Of a stretch of 64,000 nt of DNA, positions 42,045-50,949 are shown piece by piece; the first letter of the stretch is position 1, and every line of letters begins with the position of its first letter. Location of the stretch: positions 6,068,001 to 6,132,000 of the forward strand of contig NZ_OX216966.1 in NCBI RefSeq assembly GCF_945605565.1. Direction: 5' to 3'. Position numbers and translations under genes: made by a program. Origin of the DNA: Paenibacillus dendritiformis. GTDB taxonomy: Bacteria > Bacillota > Bacilli > Paenibacillales > Paenibacillaceae. A model generated the notes under the pieces. That model had not been told where the DNA came from, did no database searches, and saw only the letters and a list, made by a program, of their open reading frames with translations.

Positions 42045-43142
42045 TTATAAATGTAACACAGCTTGCAGGGCCTCGACTAGTCGTTTATTTGCCTGACGAT
42101 CCTTCACCGCGATGCGGAAATGTCCGGCCCCAAGCCCTGCGTAACCGTCACAATTGCGGATCAGGACGCCCCGGCGACCAAGTTCTTCCTGCAAGCGCCG
42201 GGCGCTCCACGGCGCCGCAGCCTCAACGAGCAGGAAGTTCGCCTGGCTCGTCCACAGCCGCAGGCCTAGCGCGGTTAGCTTCCCGCTCAGCCATTCCCGT
42301 TCGCCGGCAATCAGGCTTCGGGTCCGTTCCGCATAGTCATCCGCCGCTTCGTCAAGCAGCAGCGCCTCGCCGGCGGCGAGCGCCAGCCCGTTCACGCTCC
42401 ACGTGACCTGCTTCGAAGCCAGCGAGCGGATCGTATCCGGATGCCCCGCCGCATACCCGAGGCGAAGGCCCGGAATGGCATAGAATTTCGTCAGCGACCG
42501 GATGACAAGCACGTTCCGGCTGGCTGCCGCGAACCGCAGCAGACTCGCCTCTTCCTCATTCGGGAGAAAATCGATGAACGCCTCATCCACAATCAGCAGC
42601 GTTCCGTTCCGCTCCGCAACCCGGCCCGCTTCCTCCAGCATCCGGCGTTCGTATACGGCGCCAGTCGGATTGTTCGGCTGGCCGAGGAAGACGACATCGG
42701 CATCTACAATCAGCCGTTCCAGATCAGGCCAGTCTGCCAAGTAATCCCGGGAGGCCTGTCCGATGACACGCTCGACGTCCGCGCCGAATTGCCGCGACAG
42801 CGCCTCGTATTCCGAGAAGCAGGGCGCCACCACGCCGACCGTACGCGGCGCGTGCGCCAGAATCGCCAGAGCCATGCATTCGGCCGCGCCGTTGCCGATC
42901 AACAGCTGCTCGCTGCCCACCTGAAGGCGGCGGGACAGCGCCTCCTTCATCCGCCGGTGCCCCGGATCAGGATAATGAATAATGCCGGCCATCTCCTCTG
43001 CGAGCCGCGCCATTACAGATGGCGGCGGTCCGAGCGGATTGATGTTCGCGCTGAAATCCACGAACTCGCCGCTCGATCGCCCGAATGCCTCCGCTGCCGT
43101 CCATACGTCCCCGCCATGTCCAAACCGTTCAATTGTGACCAT
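42045..43142 (-). CDS. cobD: L-threonine-O-3-phosphate decarboxylase
   Basis: This 365-residue fold-type I PLP enzyme is related to histidinol-phosphate aminotransferase. It makes (R)-1-amino-2-propanol phosphate for CbiB. Conserved elements are DFSANINPLGPP, GQPNNPTGAVYERRM and the PLP lysine in RSLTKFYAIPGLRLGY. ATG at 43142 follows AAGGAGGGG. It heads the second cobalamin cluster; no B12 riboswitch is visible in the 340 bp before it. Confidence 0.9.
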   Translation of the reverse strand: MVTIERFGHGGDVWTAAEAFGRSSGEFVDFSANINPLGPPPSVMARLAEEMAGIIHYPDPGHRRMKEALSRRLQVGSEQLLIGNGAAECMALAILAHAPRTVGVVAPCFSEYEALSRQFGADVERVIGQASRDYLADWPDLERLIVDADVVFLGQPNNPTGAVYERRMLEEAGRVAERNGTLLIVDEAFIDFLPNEEEASLLRFAAASRNVLVIRSLTKFYAIPGLRLGYAAGHPDTIRSLASKQVTWSVNGLALAAGEALLLDEAADDYAERTRSLIAGEREWLSGKLTALGLRLWTSQANFLLVEAAAPWSARRLQEELGRRGVLIRNCDGYAGLGAGHFRIAVKDRQANKRLVEALQAVLHL

Positions 43143-43486
43143 AAGCCCCTCCTTGAAGACGGACAGACGGTCGCGTACAATATCTCTATAGCGGTTGTTC
43201 CAACGGAACTCCGCCATCGTCAATCGGTCCGGTCTGCCCTTGTTCTGCCGTACGCTCCATTCTCCTCAGTCCACCCTGAAGGCAGACGGAGGAAGCAGGA
43301 CGCGCATGATTTCTCATGGTACATTATGCGTAACGCAGACCCATTCGTCAAACGGTTTTTCCTTTTCTACGAAATGCCGAAAAACATTGGCACATCGCAC
43401 ACTGTAACGCTACTGTTAAATGCTGTATAATCACATTGCAGACCGGTATTGGCGCAATGCTATGTCAAGCTCAAGGAGGTTCAATT
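43143..43486. other. Divergent intergenic region between cobD and a membrane-protein gene
   Basis: No gene is visible. TATAAT at 43426-43431 may serve the plus-strand gene at 43487. No B12 box is present, so the cobD cluster is not under an obvious riboswitch. Confidence 0.5.
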
Positions 43487-43945
43487 ATGTCGGTGCATCA
43501 CAAAACATCATGGGCATCCCTGGGCGCCGCCATTATCGTCACCACCTATTACGCGGTGATCCTGTTTCGCCTCAAGGGTGACATCGGTTTGTACAGCACA
43601 GAGATGATGGCGCTGGCCCGCAACGTGTTCGGCGTCGCCGCCGTCGTGCAGGCCGTCATGTACTTCGTGAATTTCATGTCCAAGGACGAGCCCGAGGACA
43701 AGGAATTGTCCCGCCTGATATCGCTGCAAGCGAACCAGATGGGATTGGTCTTCCTTGTGCTCTCGGTCGCCTGCTGCGCGGCTTATCTGATATATGTGTC
43801 CGATACAAGCACTCTGCTGCTGTCCCCGTTGGTCAGCGCCCATTTGCTGGTCAGTGTGCTGTTGGCCGCCTGGATCATCAAGTATACGGTCGAGCTGGTG
43901 CTGTACTACCGCTATCTGAAAGCCGACTCCTCAGACCTTCCCTAA
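43487..43945 (+). CDS. Small integral membrane protein, four helices
   Basis: This 152-residue protein of unknown function has hydrophobic helices at about residues 8-25, 42-60, 78-98 and 108-140. It starts after a perfect AAGGAGG (43473-43479). No named family is recognised with confidence. It is monocistronic, divergent from cobD and convergent with the nitroreductase gene. Confidence 0.8.
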   Translation: MSVHHKTSWASLGAAIIVTTYYAVILFRLKGDIGLYSTEMMALARNVFGVAAVVQAVMYFVNFMSKDEPEDKELSRLISLQANQMGLVFLVLSVACCAAYLIYVSDTSTLLLSPLVSAHLLVSVLLAAWIIKYTVELVLYYRYLKADSSDLP

Positions 43946-43990
43946 TTATGAAAACGATTACTTTCGTTCCTGACATTGACAACACGAAGC

Positions 43991-44018
43991 AAGCGCAGCG
44001 GCCGCCGGCCCTGCGCTT
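43991..44018. terminator. Bidirectional stem-loop between convergent genes
   Basis: AAGCGCAG and CTGCGCTT pair, with an inner GGCC/GGCC extension. It separates the membrane-protein gene from the nitroreductase gene. Confidence 0.65.
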
Positions 44019-44037
44019 GTCAGTTATTCGTATCATA

Positions 44038-44595
44038 TTAGGAGAGCTCGGTGAAGCGTTCCGATGCGTCGGTACGCGGGCGGGCCGGCGGAATCTCATC
44101 GAAATGCCCCATCCGCAGCACCCCGACGATCTTCTCGCCCGGCTGCACCCCTGCCATTTCGCGGAACTTGCGATTAAAGATATAGTCCCCGGTATGCCAC
44201 AGCATTCCGAGCTCCCGTTCCCACGCCAGCAGCTGAAAGTTCTGGATCAGGGCGCTTACGGCCGCCAGATCCTCTTCCCAAATATGAGGCCGCGGATCCT
44301 CAGGCATGACGACGATAAGGTAGGCAGGCACGGCCAGATTCGTCTGGACGAACTTCGCCTTTTTCTCTTCATCCCAGCCTCTCATTTTCGTTCCTTCGAC
44401 CAGTTCCATCACGCAGCGCACAAGCCGATCCTTCGCTTCTCCCGCCGCATAAATGAACCGCCACGGCTCGCGCAGCCCATGATTGGGAGCCCAGACGGCA
44501 TCCTTCAGCAGGGATAGCACCAATTCCTTGTCAACAGGCCGATCAGAGAATCGATGAATGCTCCGGCGTTCCCGGATTGTATTTGCAATTGACAT
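44038..44595 (-). CDS. Nitroreductase-family flavoprotein
   Basis: This is a 185-residue FMN-dependent nitroreductase-like protein. Family markers are the N-terminal RRSIHRFSDRPVD, WAPNHGLREPWRFIY for flavin contacts and the C-terminal VGVLRMGHFDE. Reactions range from nitro reduction to flavin- or metal-linked reductions. It starts after AAGGAGG. Its promoter has a Fur-type box filling the spacer, so it should be induced by iron limitation and may take part in iron release or redox balance. Confidence 0.88.
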   Translation of the reverse strand: MSIANTIRERRSIHRFSDRPVDKELVLSLLKDAVWAPNHGLREPWRFIYAAGEAKDRLVRCVMELVEGTKMRGWDEEKKAKFVQTNLAVPAYLIVVMPEDPRPHIWEEDLAAVSALIQNFQLLAWERELGMLWHTGDYIFNRKFREMAGVQPGEKIVGVLRMGHFDEIPPARPRTDASERFTELS

Positions 44596-44655
44596 TGTTT
44601 ATCCTCCTTGAATCCCTTTTTACTCTCATTCTCTTTCTATGCATCCGATACTCCC

Positions 44656-44684
44656 ATTATATTGATAACGATTATCAATATCAA
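44656..44684 (-). promoter_or_regulatory. Sigma-A promoter of the nitroreductase gene
   Basis: On the minus strand TTGATA (44684-44679) and TATAAT (44661-44656) are exactly 17 bases apart, with the Fur box between them. Confidence 0.8.
44663..44677. promoter_or_regulatory. Fur box
   Basis: TGATAACGATTATCA matches the Bacillus 7-1-7 Fur consensus TGATAATNATTATCA at all but one position and lies wholly inside the promoter spacer. Confidence 0.75.
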
Positions 44685-44745
44685 ATATAAGTTGTGTTTT
44701 GTTCCAAATTGATTACAATTAACAGAAGAAGGAGGCGGACGAGCC

Positions 44746-45750
44746 ATGAAGTTTATCGACAATCAAGGCATCACCGACCCTCGCGTCAACCTGGCGATCG
44801 AGGAATTTGTTCTGAAGCATTTGCCGCTGGAAGAGGATAGTTATTTGTTATTTTATATCAACGAGCCCTCCATCATCATCGGCAAAAATCAAAATACGAT
44901 CGAAGAAATCAACAGCGATTACGTCAAAGCGAATAACATCCACGTTGTGCGCCGCCTGTCGGGCGGAGGCGCCGTGTATCACGATACAGGCAATTTGAAT
45001 TTCAGCTTCATCACGAAGGATGACGGGCAGTCATTCCACAATTTCCGCAAATTTACGCAGCCGGTCATCGATACGCTTCGCTCTCTCGGCGTCAATGCCG
45101 ACTTGACCGGACGCAATGACATCCAGGTCGGAGAGCAGAAAATATCCGGCAATGCCCAATTCTCCACGCGCGGACGCATGTTCAGCCACGGCACGCTGCT
45201 GTTCAAGTCCGAGATGGAGCATGTCGCCTCGGCGCTCAAAGTAAAGGCCATCAAAATCGAATCCAAAGGAACGAAGTCCATTCGCTCCCGCGTCGCCAAC
45301 ATTTCGGATTTCCTCCCCGAGCCAATGACGATCGAGCAGTTCAAGGACACGATCCTGCGCCATATTTTCGGCATGGAGCCGGATCAGGTGCCGCAGTACA
45401 AGCTGACGGAGCAGGATTGGGAGACGATTCACCGCATCTCGCAGGAGCGATATCAGAACTGGGATTGGAACTATGGCTCATCGCCGAAGTTCAACGTCGA
45501 GCATTCGAAGAAATTCCCGGCCGGAATCGTCGACGTGCGCATGGATGTCGAGGACGGATTGATTCAACGCATGAAAATATACGGCGACTTCTTCGGAGTG
45601 GGGGAAGTCAGCGATATCGAAGCGCGCTTGCAGGGGGTCCGCTATGAGGAGAAGGCGATTCGCGAAGCGCTTGCCGATATGGATATCAACCATTATCTCG
45701 GCAATATCAGCGCGGAAGACTTCATCGGACTCGTCATGCTGAACGAATAG
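44746..45750 (+). CDS. lplJ: Lipoate-protein ligase
   Basis: This 334-residue LplA/LplJ-type ligase activates lipoate with ATP and attaches it to lipoyl domains. Conserved motifs are RRLSGGGAVYHDTGNLNFSF and the catalytic lysine in GEQKISGNAQ, with an intact C-terminal accessory domain. The ribosome binding site AAGGAGG is followed by ATG. A TACAAT -10 lies upstream. The gene diverges from the nitroreductase gene. Confidence 0.93.
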   Translation: MKFIDNQGITDPRVNLAIEEFVLKHLPLEEDSYLLFYINEPSIIIGKNQNTIEEINSDYVKANNIHVVRRLSGGGAVYHDTGNLNFSFITKDDGQSFHNFRKFTQPVIDTLRSLGVNADLTGRNDIQVGEQKISGNAQFSTRGRMFSHGTLLFKSEMEHVASALKVKAIKIESKGTKSIRSRVANISDFLPEPMTIEQFKDTILRHIFGMEPDQVPQYKLTEQDWETIHRISQERYQNWDWNYGSSPKFNVEHSKKFPAGIVDVRMDVEDGLIQRMKIYGDFFGVGEVSDIEARLQGVRYEEKAIREALADMDINHYLGNISAEDFIGLVMLNE

Positions 45751-45757
45751 ATTAATA

Positions 45758-45795
45758 GGCCCGGACTGTCTTGGATGTCAAGACGGCCCGGGCCT
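45758..45795 (+). terminator. Intrinsic terminator after lplJ
   Basis: GGCCCGG with CTGTCTTG pairs with CAAGACGG and CCCGGGCC around a short loop, followed by TGTCTATGTTT. Confidence 0.75.
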
Positions 45796-45844
45796 GTCTA
45801 TGTTTGCCTGACAGCCCGAGCATGGGCGGCAGGCAGTTCAATGG

Positions 45845-46702
45845 TCAGTATAGCTTGTCCTGCACGGCTTGAGCCGTCCGGTTGATGGCTCGGTACGCCC
45901 TGTCCTTCGCCTGCAGCGCCACAGCGGTAGACAAAATGTCCAGCACGTGAATTTGCGCGATTTTGGACGAGAACGCCCCGCCCTGAAGCGGCGTCTCCTT
46001 CGCTTGGATCAGCAGAATCGAATCCGCGTATTTCGTGATCGGCGACTTCGCATGGCTCGTGAGGCAGATGAAAAAGACGTTGTTCTCCTTCGCCAGGCGC
46101 ACGGCGTCAACCAGATCCTTCGTGCTGCCCGAGGTGGAGATGCCAAATACGACATCTTGATCGGTCATTAGCACCGCGTTCATGGCCATCACATGCGGAT
46201 CCGTTATCGCCTCTCCCGCGAAGCCCAGCCGCATGAAGCGGTACTGCGCATCCATCGCAGTCATGGCGGACAAGCCGACGCCGAAGAAAAAGATCCGGTT
46301 GGAACGAACGATCGCTTCCACCGCTTTTTGCAGGTCCTTCATATTCAGCAGGGACAGCGTATGCTCCAGCGACGCGACGTTCTCCAGCGTCATCTTCTGG
46401 GCCACGGCCGCCAGATCGTCCTCCTCGTCAATCTCGCTCTCTTGATGCTTGAGCGGCGTCACCAGATCTTTGGCCAGGGACAGCTTGAACTCCTGGTAGC
46501 TGGTATAGCCGAGGTTGCGGCAGAACCGCAGCACCGACGTCTCGCCGGCATCCGACTTCTCGGCCAGATCCGTTACCGTCGCATACAGGACCTCGTCCGG
46601 GCTCCTCAGCACGTAGTCCGCGATTTTTTTCTCCGTTTTCGTCAAAGAAGGATATAAGCTCCTTATCAAGAGAAGCGTGTTCGTATGCTCGCCAGTGATC
46701 AT
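45845..46702 (-). CDS. MurR/RpiR-family transcriptional regulator
   Basis: This is a 285-residue regulator. An N-terminal HTH_6 domain (LTKTEKKIADYVL; SDAGETSVLRFCRNLGY) is followed by a SIS sugar-phosphate-binding domain from about 120 (RIFFFGVGLSAMTAMDAQYR; GISTSGSTKDLVDA). It probably responds to a sugar phosphate or amino-sugar phosphate. ATG at 46702 gives the usual family N terminus; an in-frame ATG at 46726 is possible. No sugar gene is next to it. Confidence 0.88.
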   Translation of the reverse strand: MITGEHTNTLLLIRSLYPSLTKTEKKIADYVLRSPDEVLYATVTDLAEKSDAGETSVLRFCRNLGYTSYQEFKLSLAKDLVTPLKHQESEIDEEDDLAAVAQKMTLENVASLEHTLSLLNMKDLQKAVEAIVRSNRIFFFGVGLSAMTAMDAQYRFMRLGFAGEAITDPHVMAMNAVLMTDQDVVFGISTSGSTKDLVDAVRLAKENNVFFICLTSHAKSPITKYADSILLIQAKETPLQGGAFSSKIAQIHVLDILSTAVALQAKDRAYRAINRTAQAVQDKLY

Positions 46703-46911
46703 GATGGATTCACTTCCATTCCTCATTCTCCCCCCATTATACCGAACCGGAAAATAAGCCGTCCACACCGATTCCAGGCAAGCTTCATCCCGATCCCAGA
46801 CCCGCAAGCAAGGAAGCGCATCGAAGCCTATCCCGCTGCGTTCTTGCCAACTCGCCGCGCCTGCTGTAAAATTTGAAAATTCATCCGCACATCAAAGGAG
46901 CGTCGCTTGCT

Positions 46912-47823
46912 GTGAAACATCGTCAATTCGCGTCGGATTTATGCTTGTTGCTTATTGCTTTCGTATGGGGAAGCACCTTCCTCGTTGTCCAGCATGCCGT
47001 ATTCGTCCTGCCCCCGCTGGCCTTCAACGCCGTAAGATTCGCCGGAGCCGCACTCCTGTTCGGCCTCGTCGCGCTGCTTAGCAGAAAGCGCCGCCGCGGC
47101 AGCCGCTCTGGCACGCGAGCGCTCCTTCTGCATGGCGCGCTGCTCGGCGTCTTCCTGTTCGGGGGCTACGCCTTCCAGACCATCGGTCTCGTGTACACGA
47201 CGACGACCAATGCCGGCTTCATTACCGGGCTGTCGGTTGTGCTCGTGCCCTTTATCAGCCTGCGGCTGGCCAAGCAGCGCCTGCAGCCGCCTACCTGGAT
47301 CGCGGCCGTTCTGGCGCTGGCGGGACTCTATTTTCTCGCCTTCAATGGCGGTGCGGTTCAATTGAATGAAGGCGACGGCTTCGTGCTCCTATGCTCGTTC
47401 TGCTTCGCGCTCCATATCGCCTTCACCGGGAAATATGCGGCCATCCATAACACCGTGCTGCTCGTCACGGTACAGTTCGCGGTCGTCGCGCTGGCGGCCG
47501 CCAGCAGCTCCTTCCTGTTCGAGCCGCAGCTTACGGGAGCGGCGCTGTGGGAAGCGCTGACGGAGCCGAAGGTCATCGTCGCCCTGCTTATCTCCATCTG
47601 CATCTCCACCGCCTTCGCGTACTGGGCGCAGACGTGGTGCCAGCAATACACCTCCGCCAGCCGAGTCGCCGTCATCTTCGCGATGGAGCCGGTCTTCGCC
47701 GCCATTACGGGCGTGACCTTCGCCGGAGAGACGCTCGGCTTGTGGGCGATCGTAGGTTGCCTGCTGATTTTGGCGGGAATGATCGTCGTTGAATTGAAAT
47801 GGGGCCGGCATGCGGTACAATAG
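46912..47823 (+). CDS. EamA/DMT-superfamily transporter
   Basis: This 303-residue protein has ten membrane helices in two EamA repeats (FVWGSTFLVVQHAVF; second repeat with AYWAQTWCQQYTSASRVAVIF and a conserved ME-PVFA motif). These exporters move amino acids, metabolites or drugs; the substrate is unknown. GTG at 46912 lies 11 bases after AAAGGAG. Confidence 0.87.
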   Translation: MKHRQFASDLCLLLIAFVWGSTFLVVQHAVFVLPPLAFNAVRFAGAALLFGLVALLSRKRRRGSRSGTRALLLHGALLGVFLFGGYAFQTIGLVYTTTTNAGFITGLSVVLVPFISLRLAKQRLQPPTWIAAVLALAGLYFLAFNGGAVQLNEGDGFVLLCSFCFALHIAFTGKYAAIHNTVLLVTVQFAVVALAAASSSFLFEPQLTGAALWEALTEPKVIVALLISICISTAFAYWAQTWCQQYTSASRVAVIFAMEPVFAAITGVTFAGETLGLWAIVGCLLILAGMIVVELKWGRHAVQ

Positions 47824-47915
47824 AGGGAGAGATTCGCATCTATTGACTATCATCGGAGCGCCGGTCTGACATAGAGAGAGTGCCTGGCGGCTCGGAAAAA
47901 GGAGAGACATCGACA

Positions 47916-48716
47916 TTGTACAAGCTCATTGCCATTGATATCGACGATACGCTCATTACGGACGCCAAGGAGATTACGCCCGGCACGAAGCGCGCGCTTG
48001 AGCTGGCTGTCGCCGCCGGCGCTACCGTCACGCTTGCCACGGGCCGCATGTATGCGTCCGCCCGCAACCTGGCGCTGCAGACCGGACTGAACGTTCCGCT
48101 CATCACCTATCAGGGCTCCCTCGTGAAAAACGTGATGGACGGCCATATTTTGTACGAGCGGGCGGTCCCGAAGGAAGCGGCGATGCGCCTGCTCCGCTAT
48201 TGCGACGAACGCGGACTTCATCTTCAGCTCTATATCGACGATCATCTGTACGCCCGCCAGGAAAATGAGAAGTTGATCGCTTATGCGCAGCTATCCGATA
48301 TTCCTTATACGATCGAACCGGATTTCGATCGGCTGCTCGCTTCCCCTTCCACCAAAATGCTCATGATTGACGAGCCGGCGACGCTGGACGCGGCCGCCGC
48401 CGAATTGAAAGAGCTGCTTGGACCGGATGTCCATATTACGAAGTCGAAGCCTCACTTCCTGGAAGTAACGCACCGGGAAGGCACCAAGGGCAGCGCCCTG
48501 CGCCATTTGGCGCAGCATGTCGGCTGCAGCCTGGAGGAGACGATCGCCATCGGCGATTCGTGGAACGATCATGACATGATCGAGACGGCCGGCCTCGGGG
48601 TCGCCATGGGCAATGCCGTCGACTCGCTGAAGGCCGTCGCCGATTACGTGACACGCACCAACAACGAGGAAGGCGTGCGTCATGTTATCGAGAAATTCGT
48701 CCTGAACCAGGCATAA
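47916..48716 (+). CDS. Cof-type HAD-IIB phosphatase
   Basis: This 266-residue HAD hydrolase has motif I DIDDTLIT at about residue 8, motif II in TLATGRMYASA, and motif IV GDSWNDHDMI with the cap inserted between. These enzymes dephosphorylate sugar phosphates or flavin-type nucleotides. TTG at 47916 follows AAAGGAGAG at 10 bases and gives the family start YKLIAIDIDD. A terminator follows. Confidence 0.9.
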   Translation: MYKLIAIDIDDTLITDAKEITPGTKRALELAVAAGATVTLATGRMYASARNLALQTGLNVPLITYQGSLVKNVMDGHILYERAVPKEAAMRLLRYCDERGLHLQLYIDDHLYARQENEKLIAYAQLSDIPYTIEPDFDRLLASPSTKMLMIDEPATLDAAAAELKELLGPDVHITKSKPHFLEVTHREGTKGSALRHLAQHVGCSLEETIAIGDSWNDHDMIETAGLGVAMGNAVDSLKAVADYVTRTNNEEGVRHVIEKFVLNQA

Positions 48717-48728
48717 AGCCTGCCTACC

Positions 48729-48764
48729 GCCGCCGGGCTCGTTCCCGGCGGCTTCTCTGTTATT
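48729..48764. terminator. Intrinsic terminator between HAD and MBL genes
   Basis: GCCGCCGGG and CCCGGCGGC form a 9-bp stem with a 6-base loop, followed by TTCTCTGTTATT. Confidence 0.75.
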
Positions 48765-49641
48765 GCAGCGGAATGACCAGTCCCGTGCGGGCCAGCGTGA
48801 CCGAGGCCGGCAGCTGCGGGTAATTCTCCCGGAGGTCGACGCCGTGTGACAAGTGGGTGAACACCGTCTTGCGCGGCTTCACCTCGCGAAGGACCTCCTC
48901 TGCTTCCCGCATGTCATAGACCGAACGGGTCTCGTAAGGGGCCTCCTCATAGACGAAATTCGTCCCGAGAATCAGCAGATTCAGCCCCCGGAACCAGGCC
49001 AGCTCCTGCTCGCCGAGCCCGATCGCATCCGAGGCATAGAGCCAGCTGTGAACTTCCGGCTTGTTCTCGCTTGCGGGCCCGCCGCTTGTCCACGGATCGA
49101 AGCGATAGGCGTACGAATAGCCATTTTTGCCGTGATTGACGCGAATCGGCTGAATGCTCCAATCCTTCCAGCGCCAAGGCCCTTCGATATATTGGAACTC
49201 AATATACCGATCCAGCCAAGGATACATCGTCCGGATCGTCTCTCCGACCTCGGGCGGCATCGTCGCCCGCCCCTTCCGCTGCAGCCAGCGGCAGGCGTCC
49301 GCGTACGCCGTCAAGCCCGCAATATGATCCTGATGCGCATGCGTAATCAAGATATCATCCAGCCAGAACAGCCCTGCTCTCTCCATCTGCCCCGTCCAGT
49401 CCGGCCCGCAATCAACGAGCAGCCGGTCTTCGCCCCGTTCGAGAAGCACGGACGAGCGGTAGCGCCGGTTAACGCCTTCCTTCCTCGCCTCCTCGCACAC
49501 CTGACAAGCGCAATATACGCGCGGCACGCCCATCGAGTCGCCAGTCCCCCAGAACGTGACGCTCCAGCCTCTGTCGGAACCTTTGGCGGAACCCACTTCG
49601 TCACGGGGGAATCCTGGAAGCTGCATCGATTGGTCTTTCAT
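48760..49641 (-). CDS. Metallo-beta-lactamase-fold hydrolase (PhnP-like)
   Basis: This 293-residue protein has the zinc-binding HAHQDH motif at about residue 100 and a further metal aspartate in YASDAIGLG, with a histidine near THLSHGVD. A cysteine pair in CACQVCEEA resembles the zinc-binding loop of PhnP-type phosphodiesterases. The substrate is probably a cyclic phosphodiester, which is inference. The start at 49641 follows GAGGAGG. Confidence 0.85.
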   Translation of the reverse strand: MKDQSMQLPGFPRDEVGSAKGSDRGWSVTFWGTGDSMGVPRVYCACQVCEEARKEGVNRRYRSSVLLERGEDRLLVDCGPDWTGQMERAGLFWLDDILITHAHQDHIAGLTAYADACRWLQRKGRATMPPEVGETIRTMYPWLDRYIEFQYIEGPWRWKDWSIQPIRVNHGKNGYSYAYRFDPWTSGGPASENKPEVHSWLYASDAIGLGEQELAWFRGLNLLILGTNFVYEEAPYETRSVYDMREAEEVLREVKPRKTVFTHLSHGVDLRENYPQLPASVTLARTGLVIPLQ

Positions 49642-49876
49642 GTCTATTCCTCCTCTAGAACAGGCGGTGCCTTTACAATATTCATATGATTTTGTTGGCA
49701 ATTCTCCATTGTTCTCCTGTCATGCTTCCAGTATAATCGGTTTCGAATCGATATGCATGGCAAGCAAGCGGCAGCCTGCAGATTTCCCTTGCCGACGAAC
49801 ATACAGCCGACAGCTGGCCGCCTCGTTAACCCAAGGATGCTGCTACATATCGTCAACACCGAAGGAGGCCTATTTC

Positions 49877-50617
49877 ATGACCGTTCCATTAAAAACGAGC
49901 CCTGTGGAAATCGTCGCCCATCGCGGCTACGCCGCCCTTTTTCCCGAAAATACGATGATTGCATTCCGGAGGGCGCTTGACATGGGCGCGGATGCGCTGG
50001 AGATTGACGTGCACCATTCGGCTGAAGGCGTGCCAGTCGTCATCCATGACGACACGCTCGATCGGACGACAGATCGCTCGGGATCTGTCCGGAGCAAGAC
50101 CGTGGCGGAGCTGCAGCAGGCTGACGCCGGCGTCAAATTCCATCCCGATTACGCCGGAAGCGGCATCCCTCTCCTCGAAGAGGTGCTGGCGCTGCTGTCC
50201 GAGGGCCAGGCCGGTCTCCAACTGGAGTTGAAGGAGCGCATTAACGAGCAGGAAGCGGCAGGACTGCTGCATTTGCTGGATACCTATAAGTTGACGGAAC
50301 GAACCATGATCATTTCATTCCATGTAGACAATTTGCGATTGATTCGAAGCCTGCATTCCGATATCGAGGTAGGCTGGCTCTCCGATAAATTGGTCGATCT
50401 CGACCTGTTGACCAGACTCGGCCATGCGGCGCTGCTGCTGCAATATCACGCCGTCCTGAAACATCCCGACATCGTCGCCACCGCCCGGGAGAAGGGCTTC
50501 AGTCTCGCTGCCTGGACCATCCGGGACGAAGCTGATGCCCGCAAGCTGTACGATCTGGGCGTGCGCCGCATAACGACCGACATTCCATTGAAAGGCGTCT
50601 TGCCCGCCTCGGAATAA
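49877..50617 (+). CDS. Glycerophosphodiester phosphodiesterase
   Basis: This 246-residue GDPD-family enzyme cleaves glycerophosphodiesters to glycerol 3-phosphate and an alcohol. Motifs are AHRGYAALFPENTMIAF, the metal ligands in LEIDVHHSAEGVPVVIHDD and QLELKE. It has no signal peptide, so it should act in the cytoplasm. ATG at 49877 follows AAGGAGG at 8 bases. Confidence 0.93.
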   Translation: MTVPLKTSPVEIVAHRGYAALFPENTMIAFRRALDMGADALEIDVHHSAEGVPVVIHDDTLDRTTDRSGSVRSKTVAELQQADAGVKFHPDYAGSGIPLLEEVLALLSEGQAGLQLELKERINEQEAAGLLHLLDTYKLTERTMIISFHVDNLRLIRSLHSDIEVGWLSDKLVDLDLLTRLGHAALLLQYHAVLKHPDIVATAREKGFSLAAWTIRDEADARKLYDLGVRRITTDIPLKGVLPASE

Positions 50618-50627
50618 TCCGTAAGCG

Positions 50628-50676
50628 TAAGGGGAGACTTCTGCTGCGATGTAAACCATCGCTTTGCCTCTCCCCT
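50628..50676 (+). terminator. Hairpin after the GDPD gene
   Basis: GGGGAGA pairs with TCTCCCC, and an inner GCGATG/CATCGC stem is visible. No clear T-run follows. Confidence 0.4.
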
Positions 50677-50949
50677 CGTAAGAGAATCTGTCGCCTCGCT
50701 CAAGCCACGATGTGGGGTCTGGGCGGGGCTTTCTTATTTTTTGGACTGACTTATTGATGGTGGCAGATGGCATTTTTCGGTTGCTTGGAGGCAGTCTCTT
50801 ACTCATTCTTTATTTTTCCGTTTTTTCCCTCTCGGTTCCTGGTTCCCGTTCCCGCTCGTTCCTGTTTCGACTTGTTCCTGCTCGTTCCTTCTTTCTCGTC
50901 TTCACGCGTTTCCCTGCTTCGCTGTTCCACTTATCCAAGCTTTTTATTT

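Noticed and set aside
43143..43486. A second B12 riboswitch before cobD
   Set aside because: No B12 box (GCCACTGT) or its conserved flanks is visible on the minus strand.
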